Assembly (NCBI RefSeq): GCF_001654495.1
Contig: NZ_CP015849.1
Coordinates: 6,303,001 to 6,367,000, forward strand
DNA length: 64,000 nucleotides
From: Streptomyces sp. SAT1
GTDB taxonomy: Bacteria > Actinomycetota > Actinomycetes > Streptomycetales > Streptomycetaceae
Direction of reading: 5' to 3'
Of this stretch, positions 59,649 through 64,000 are shown piece after piece (position 1 is the first letter of the stretch; every line of letters begins with the position of its first letter). The translations under genes were made by a program, and so were the position numbers. The notes beneath the pieces are model-generated. The model did no database searches. It had not been told where the DNA came from and saw only the letters and a program-made list of their open reading frames with translations.

Positions 59649-62045
59649 TCAGCGGCGGCCCTTGTCCCCGCCGTTCAGCAGTCCCGCGCGGCGCAGCGCG
59701 TCCGCCATGGCGCTGTTGGCCGGCGCCGGCGCCTGACGCGCACCGCCGCCGCCCCCACCGCCGCCGCGCCCCTGGCCCTGGCCCTGCCGCTGCTGCGGCG
59801 GCCGGCCGCCGCGCTGCCTGCGCGCCTCACCGCCGCCGCCCTGGCCCTGCCGCTCCTGCGGAGCCGCCGTGTCGTCCAGGCGCAGGGTCAGCGAGATCCG
59901 CTTGCGCGGGATGTCGACGTCCAGGACCTTCACCTTGACGATGTCACCGGGCTTGACCACGTCCCGCGGGTCCTTCACGAACGTCTTCGACATCGCGGAG
60001 ACATGCACCAGACCGTCCTGGTGGACGCCGACGTCCACGAACGCCCCGAAGGCCGCCACGTTCGTCACCACGCCCTCCAGGACCATCCCGGAGGACAGGT
60101 CGGAGATCTTCTCCACGCCCTCCTTGAAGGTGGCCGTCCGGAAGGCGGGCCGCGGGTCGCGCCCCGGCTTCTCCAGCTCCTTGAGGATGTCGGAGACCGT
60201 GGGCAGACCGAAGGTGTCGTCGACGAAGTCGGCCGGGCGCAGCGAACGCAGCACGCCCGTGTTGCCCACGAGGGAGGCCACCTCCTGGCCCGTCGTCTTC
60301 ACCATGCGGCGCACCACCGGATACGCCTCCGGGTGGACGCTGGAGGCGTCCAGCGGATCGTCGCCGCCACGGATCCGCAGGAAGCCCGCGCACTGCTCGT
60401 ACGCCTTCGGGCCGAGCCGGGAGACCTTCTTCAGCTGGGCGCGCGAGGTGAAGGGGCCGTTGGCGTCGCGGTGCGACACGATGTTCTCGGCGAGGCCCGA
60501 GGTGATGCCGGAGACCCGCGCGAGCAGCGGCACGGACGCCGTGTTGACGTCCACGCCCACGCCGTTCACACAGTCCTCGACCACCGCGTCCAAGGAGCGG
60601 GAGAGCTTCACCTCGGAGAGGTCGTGCTGGTACTGGCCGACGCCGATCGACTTCGGGTCGATCTTCACCAGCTCGGCCAGCGGGTCCTGGAGCCGGCGCG
60701 CGATGGACACCGCGCCGCGCAGCGACACGTCCATGCCGGGCAGCTCCTGCGAGGCGTAGGCGGAGGCCGAGTACACCGAGGCGCCCGCCTCCGACACCAT
60801 CACCTTGGTGAGGTTCAGCTCCGGGTGCCTGCTGATCAGGTCGGCGGCGAGCTTGTCGGTCTCCCGCGAGGCCGTGCCGTTGCCGATGGCGATCAGTTCG
60901 ACCGCGTGCTCCTCGGCCAGCCGCGCCAGCGTGGCGATGGACTGGTCCCACTTGTTGGCCGGGACGTGCGGATGGATCACGTCCGTGGCGACGGCCTTGC
61001 CGGTCGCGTCGACCACGGCGACCTTCACGCCCGTACGGAAGCCCGGGTCCAGGCCGAGCGTGGCGCGGGTGCCGGCCGGGGCGGCCAGCAGCAGGTCGCG
61101 CAGGTTGGCCGCGAACACGTCCACCGCCTCGTCCTCGGCGGCCGTGCGCAGCCGCAGCCGCAGGTCGATGCCGAGATGGACGAGGATCCGGGTGCGCCAG
61201 GCCCAGCGGACGGTGTCCTTCAGCCACTTGTCGGCGGGCCGGCCGCGGTCGGCGATGCCGAAGCGGTGCGCCACGATCCCCTCGTACGAGGACGGTCCCT
61301 CGGTGGCCTCCTCGGGCTCCAGGACGAGGTCGAGGACCTCCTCCTTCTCGCCGCGCAGCATCGCCAGGATCCGGTGCGAGGGCAGGTCGGTGAACGGCTC
61401 GGCGAAGTCGAAGTAGTCGGCGAACTTCGCGCCCGCCTCCTCCTTGCCCTCGCGCACCTTCGCGGCCAGCCGCCCGCGTGTCCACATGCGCTCGCGCAGC
61501 TCGCCGATCAGGTCGGCGTCCTCGGAGAACCGCTCGGCGAGGATCGCGCGGGCGCCGTCCAGGGCGGCCTGCGGATCGGCGACGCCCTTGTCCGCGTCAA
61601 CGAACGCCGCCGCCGCGGCCGACGGCTCGACACCCGGGTCGCCGAGCAGGCCGTCCGCCAGCGGTTCGAGGCCCGCCTCGCGCGCGATCTGCGCCTTGGT
61701 GCGCCGCTTCGGCTTGAACGGCAGGTAGATGTCCTCCAGCCGCGCCTTGGTCTCGGCGCCGCGGATCCGCGCCTCCAGCTCGTCGGTGAGCCTGCCCTGC
61801 TCGCGCACCGACTCCAGGATCGCGGCCCGCCGGTCCTCCAACTCCCGCAGATAGCGCAGCCGCTCCTCGATCGTGCGCAGCTGCGCGTCGTCGAGCGTCT
61901 CGGTGGCCTCCTTGCGGTAGCGGGCGATGAAGGGCACCGTCGAACCGCCGTCGAGCAGCTCCACGGCGGCCTTGACCTGCCGCTCCCGTACGCCGAGCTC
62001 CTCGGCGATCCTGCCTTCGATGGACCCTGTGAGGGGTGTCGTCAC
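59649..62045 (-). CDS. tex: Tex-like RNA-binding transcription accessory protein
   Basis: A 798-residue Tex protein, an RNA-binding factor related to eukaryotic Spt6. The order is the Tex N-terminal helical region (EGRIAEELGVRERQVKAAVE), a YqgF-type RNase H-like domain (LGLDPGFRTGVKVAVVDATG), two helix-hairpin-helix segments (TASVPLLARVSGITSGLAENIV) and an S1 RNA-binding domain (LSSGMVLEGVVTNVAAFGAFVDVGVHQDGLVHVS). A Gly/Arg/Gln-rich tail of about 60 residues follows S1, longer than in many species. It affects gene expression and stress survival. GTG at 62045 starts VTTPLTGSIEGRIA. Confidence 0.95.
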   Translation of the reverse strand: MTTPLTGSIEGRIAEELGVRERQVKAAVELLDGGSTVPFIARYRKEATETLDDAQLRTIEERLRYLRELEDRRAAILESVREQGRLTDELEARIRGAETKARLEDIYLPFKPKRRTKAQIAREAGLEPLADGLLGDPGVEPSAAAAAFVDADKGVADPQAALDGARAILAERFSEDADLIGELRERMWTRGRLAAKVREGKEEAGAKFADYFDFAEPFTDLPSHRILAMLRGEKEEVLDLVLEPEEATEGPSSYEGIVAHRFGIADRGRPADKWLKDTVRWAWRTRILVHLGIDLRLRLRTAAEDEAVDVFAANLRDLLLAAPAGTRATLGLDPGFRTGVKVAVVDATGKAVATDVIHPHVPANKWDQSIATLARLAEEHAVELIAIGNGTASRETDKLAADLISRHPELNLTKVMVSEAGASVYSASAYASQELPGMDVSLRGAVSIARRLQDPLAELVKIDPKSIGVGQYQHDLSEVKLSRSLDAVVEDCVNGVGVDVNTASVPLLARVSGITSGLAENIVSHRDANGPFTSRAQLKKVSRLGPKAYEQCAGFLRIRGGDDPLDASSVHPEAYPVVRRMVKTTGQEVASLVGNTGVLRSLRPADFVDDTFGLPTVSDILKELEKPGRDPRPAFRTATFKEGVEKISDLSSGMVLEGVVTNVAAFGAFVDVGVHQDGLVHVSAMSKTFVKDPRDVVKPGDIVKVKVLDVDIPRKRISLTLRLDDTAAPQERQGQGGGGEARRQRGGRPPQQRQGQGQGRGGGGGGGGARQAPAPANSAMADALRRAGLLNGGDKGRR

Positions 62046-62261
62046 GTTCCCGTACCGCCTTCTCCACTTCGGGTTGCGCGGCAATTGTGGCAGGCGGCAC
62101 CGACAAGCGGGGGACAGGGCGGTGTCCGGCGGGGCGCGTCGCGCGCCCGGACCGCGCCGCACGCGCTGCGCGCGCCCCGGCGGGCGTCCACCGGACGCAT
62201 GGCAGAAAAGGTGGGGAATCCGTCGTTGCGGCCGTCGGCGGGGCCGCCGAGAATCGGGACC

Positions 62262-63221
62262 ATGGCGCAGCGAACCGTTCTCTTCGTCCTCTTCGACGGC
62301 GTGCAGAGCCTGGACGTCACCGGCCCCCTGGAGGTCTTCGCCGGTGCCGAGAAGCAGACACCCGGCAGCTACCGGGTGCGCACGGCCTCCCTGGACGGCG
62401 CACCTGTACGCACCTCCAGCGGTCTGAACGTCGTACCGGACTCCTCGCTCGACGAGGCGTCCGTGCCGCACACCCTGGTCCTGCCCGGCGGCGAGGGCAC
62501 CCGCAGGCCCGATCCGCGCCTGGTCGACTGGGTGCGCGGACAGGGGCCGCGCGCGGCCCGGCTGGTCTCGGTGTGCACCGGCGCGATCCTGCTGGCCCGA
62601 GCGGGGCTGCTGGACGGCCGCCGGTGCACCACCCACTGGGCGTACTGCGCCACCCTGGCCCGCGACCATCCGGCGGTGCGGGTCGAGGCCGACCCGATCT
62701 TCGTACGGGACGGCACGGTGTCGACCTCGGCCGGGGTCACCGCGGGGATCGACCTGGCGCTCGCGCTCGTCGAGGAGGACCTGGGCCGGGACACCGCGCT
62801 CCGCGTCGCCCGCCATCTGGTGGTGTTCCTGCGCAGACCGGGCAACCAGGCCCAGTTCAGCGCCCAGCTCACCGCCCAGACGGCGCACCGCGACCCGCTC
62901 CGGGACCTCCAGCAGTGGATCACCGAGCACCCGGCCGGCGACCTGGGCGTGGACGCGCTGGCCGCCCGCGCCGCCCTCTCGCCGCGCCACTTCGCCCGCG
63001 CCTTCCGCGCCGAGACGGGCATGACACCCGGCCGGTACGTCGACCGGGTCCGCCTGGAACACGCCCGGCGGCTGCTGGAGGACACCGCCGACGGCGTCGA
63101 GGAGATCTCCCGGGCCAGCGGTTACGGCACCCCCGAGGCCATGCGGCGCGCCTTCGTCCGCACTCTGGGCGCCGCCCCGGCGGAGTACCGCCGCCGCTTC
63201 CGCCCCGCCCCGACCGCCTGA
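62262..63221 (+). CDS. GlxA-type AraC regulator with DJ-1/PfpI domain
   Basis: A 319-residue regulator. The N-terminal DJ-1/PfpI-like domain (VLFVLFDGVQSLDVTGPLEVFAGAEK, SVCTGAILLARAGLL with the nucleophile-position Cys, TTHWAYCATLARDHP) covers residues 1-190; two AraC helix-turn-helix motifs follow (LGVDALAARAALSPRHFARAF and VEEISRASGYGTPEAMRRAF). The DJ-1 part probably senses a ligand without catalysing. It diverges from tex and is followed by a separate DJ-1 protein it may regulate. Confidence 0.93.
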   Translation: MAQRTVLFVLFDGVQSLDVTGPLEVFAGAEKQTPGSYRVRTASLDGAPVRTSSGLNVVPDSSLDEASVPHTLVLPGGEGTRRPDPRLVDWVRGQGPRAARLVSVCTGAILLARAGLLDGRRCTTHWAYCATLARDHPAVRVEADPIFVRDGTVSTSAGVTAGIDLALALVEEDLGRDTALRVARHLVVFLRRPGNQAQFSAQLTAQTAHRDPLRDLQQWITEHPAGDLGVDALAARAALSPRHFARAFRAETGMTPGRYVDRVRLEHARRLLEDTADGVEEISRASGYGTPEAMRRAFVRTLGAAPAEYRRRFRPAPTA

Positions 63222-63328
63222 CCGCCGCGCGCACCGCCTGACCGCCGCGACCCGCGTACCACCTGCGCACGGCACACCACGCAGCACGCGCCCCGCGCCC
63301 ATCACACGCCCCCACCGGAGGGAACACC

Positions 63329-63958
63329 ATGCAGATCGCCATCGTCCTCTACGACCACTTCACCGCCCTGGACGCCGTGGGCCCCTACGAGACGCTGGGC
63401 CGGCTGCCCGGGGCGGACACCGTCTTCGTCGCCGAGCGGACCGGGCCCGTGCGTGCCGACACCGACAACCTCGCCCTGAGCGCCGACCGCACCCTGGCCG
63501 ACGTACCGTCCCCCGACATCGTGGTCGTGCCGGGCGGCCCCGGGCAGCGGACCCAGATGGACAATCCGGTGCTCCTCGACTGGCTGCGCGCCGCCGACGC
63601 GACCACCACCTGGACCACCTCGGTGTGCACCGGCTCCCTGCTGCTGGGCGCCGCCGGACTGCTGCGCGGCCGGCGCGCCACCTCGCACTGGCTGGCCCTC
63701 GACCACCTGGGGACCTTCGGCGCCGAGCCCACCGGCGAGCGGGTGGTGACCGACGGCAAGTACGTCACCGCCGCCGGTGTCTCGGCCGGCATCGACATGG
63801 GCCTGACCCTGTTCGGCCGGATCGCGGGCGACGAGCGGGCGCAGGCCGTCCAGCTCCTGATCGAGTACGACCCGCAGCCGCCCTACGACGCCGGGTCCCC
63901 GCAGAAGGCGCCCGCCCATCTGGTGGAGGAGTTCCGCGGCGCCGGACGCGCGCGCTGA
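63329..63958 (+). CDS. DJ-1/PfpI family protein
   Basis: A 209-residue DJ-1/PfpI protein: QIAIVLYDHFTALDAVGPYETLGRLPG at the start, the Cys nucleophile in TSVCTGSLLLGAAGLLRGRRATSHW, and AGVSAGIDMGLTLFGRIAGDE near the end. The family includes isonitrile hydratases, glyoxalase-like enzymes and chaperones. It lies 107 bases after the AraC-DJ-1 fusion and is probably its target. A GGAGGGAA ribosome site precedes the ATG. Confidence 0.92.
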   Translation: MQIAIVLYDHFTALDAVGPYETLGRLPGADTVFVAERTGPVRADTDNLALSADRTLADVPSPDIVVVPGGPGQRTQMDNPVLLDWLRAADATTTWTTSVCTGSLLLGAAGLLRGRRATSHWLALDHLGTFGAEPTGERVVTDGKYVTAAGVSAGIDMGLTLFGRIAGDERAQAVQLLIEYDPQPPYDAGSPQKAPAHLVEEFRGAGRAR

Positions 63959-63967
63959 TCCGGAGCC

Positions 63968-64000
63968 CTACCCGGCGCTCCAGGTGAAGCGCGGTGTCCT
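63968..64000 (-). CDS. Possible 3' end of a gene running in from the right
   Basis: On the minus strand the last bases read RTPRFTWSAG followed by TAG at 63970-63968. The stretch is in one frame and has Streptomyces-like codon use. Ten residues are not enough to identify a family. The gene would converge with the DJ-1 gene. Confidence 0.35.
   Translation of the reverse strand, partial: RTPRFTWSAG

Overview
The window is a contiguous piece of high-GC actinobacterial chromosome, almost certainly Streptomyces: third codon positions are almost all G or C, GTG and TTG starts are common, and the gene set includes a WhiB-like protein, an SsgA-like sporulation protein, DUF2510 proteins, a PcaV-type regulator and a fused PcaDC enzyme. 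From memory, the gene order resembles the right-arm region of the S. coelicolor chromosome that carries the pca genes, the split ligase/polymerase pair and ssgD; this is inference, not an alignment. No tRNA, rRNA, CRISPR array, insertion sequence or prophage was seen.

Layout. 1-365 is the 3' end of a secreted discoidin-domain protein. 409-2044 (minus) is a two-gene operon, a DUF6745 protein and a small conserved protein. It diverges from a six-gene operon at 2235-8571 whose members match the uncharacterised STM4015 (two tandem copies), STM4014, STM4013/SEN3800, STM4012 and STM4011 families: two leucine-rich-repeat-like proteins, an ATP-grasp-like enzyme, a sulfatase/phosphatase-fold hydrolase and two radical SAM enzymes. 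This is the least understood system here. Both operons carry a promoter motif of the form TTGTCAGTG-N8-TAnnnT, which I recognise as the RecA-independent DNA-damage (RecA-NDp, PafBC-type) promoter of actinobacteria. The same motif recurs before a SUKH-like gene (32139) and a broken macro-domain gene (51418). Three of the four are placed so that the mRNA would be leaderless.

8702-18805 holds a Tat-exported phospholipase C, a scramblase-like DUF2510 protein, an EamA/PAP2 gene pair divergent from a TetR gene with a large inverted-repeat operator between them, a DUF2510 membrane-anchored protein and a LAL-type ATPase without a DNA-binding domain. 18907-26136 is a complete protocatechuate branch of the beta-ketoadipate pathway (pcaIJFHGB-DC) with a divergent MarR repressor. 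26271-35135 has a zinc alcohol dehydrogenase, a divergent ATP-dependent DNA ligase and LigD-type polymerase (no Ku here), an ornithine-cyclodeaminase-like gene, a LacI regulator, the SUKH-like gene, a glyoxalase-like protein, a WhiB protein and an acyl-ACP desaturase behind a 15-bp iterated repeat.

35479-43978 contains an ABC-F protein with a consensus promoter and a leader of about 240 nt, a GPP34 protein, a 630-bp repeat-rich spacer, a PEP mutase/isocitrate lyase-like enzyme, an SsgA-like protein, a secreted BNR-repeat protein, a small basic protein, endonuclease V and a saccharopine-dehydrogenase-like oxidoreductase. 44297-48917 is a fatty-acid beta-oxidation operon (CoA transferase, thiolase, FadB) with a MerR regulator at its end and related dyads at both promoters. 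49912-64000 carries an amino acid permease, the macro pseudogene, two secreted peptidases, a D-amino-acid-oxidase-like protein, a second ABC-F protein, Tex, and two DJ-1/PfpI-type proteins, one of them an AraC fusion.

DNA-damage-related functions (ligase, polymerase, endonuclease V, macro domain, four candidate damage promoters) are scattered through the window, which makes the link between the STM4011-4015 operon and genome stress the most testable idea.
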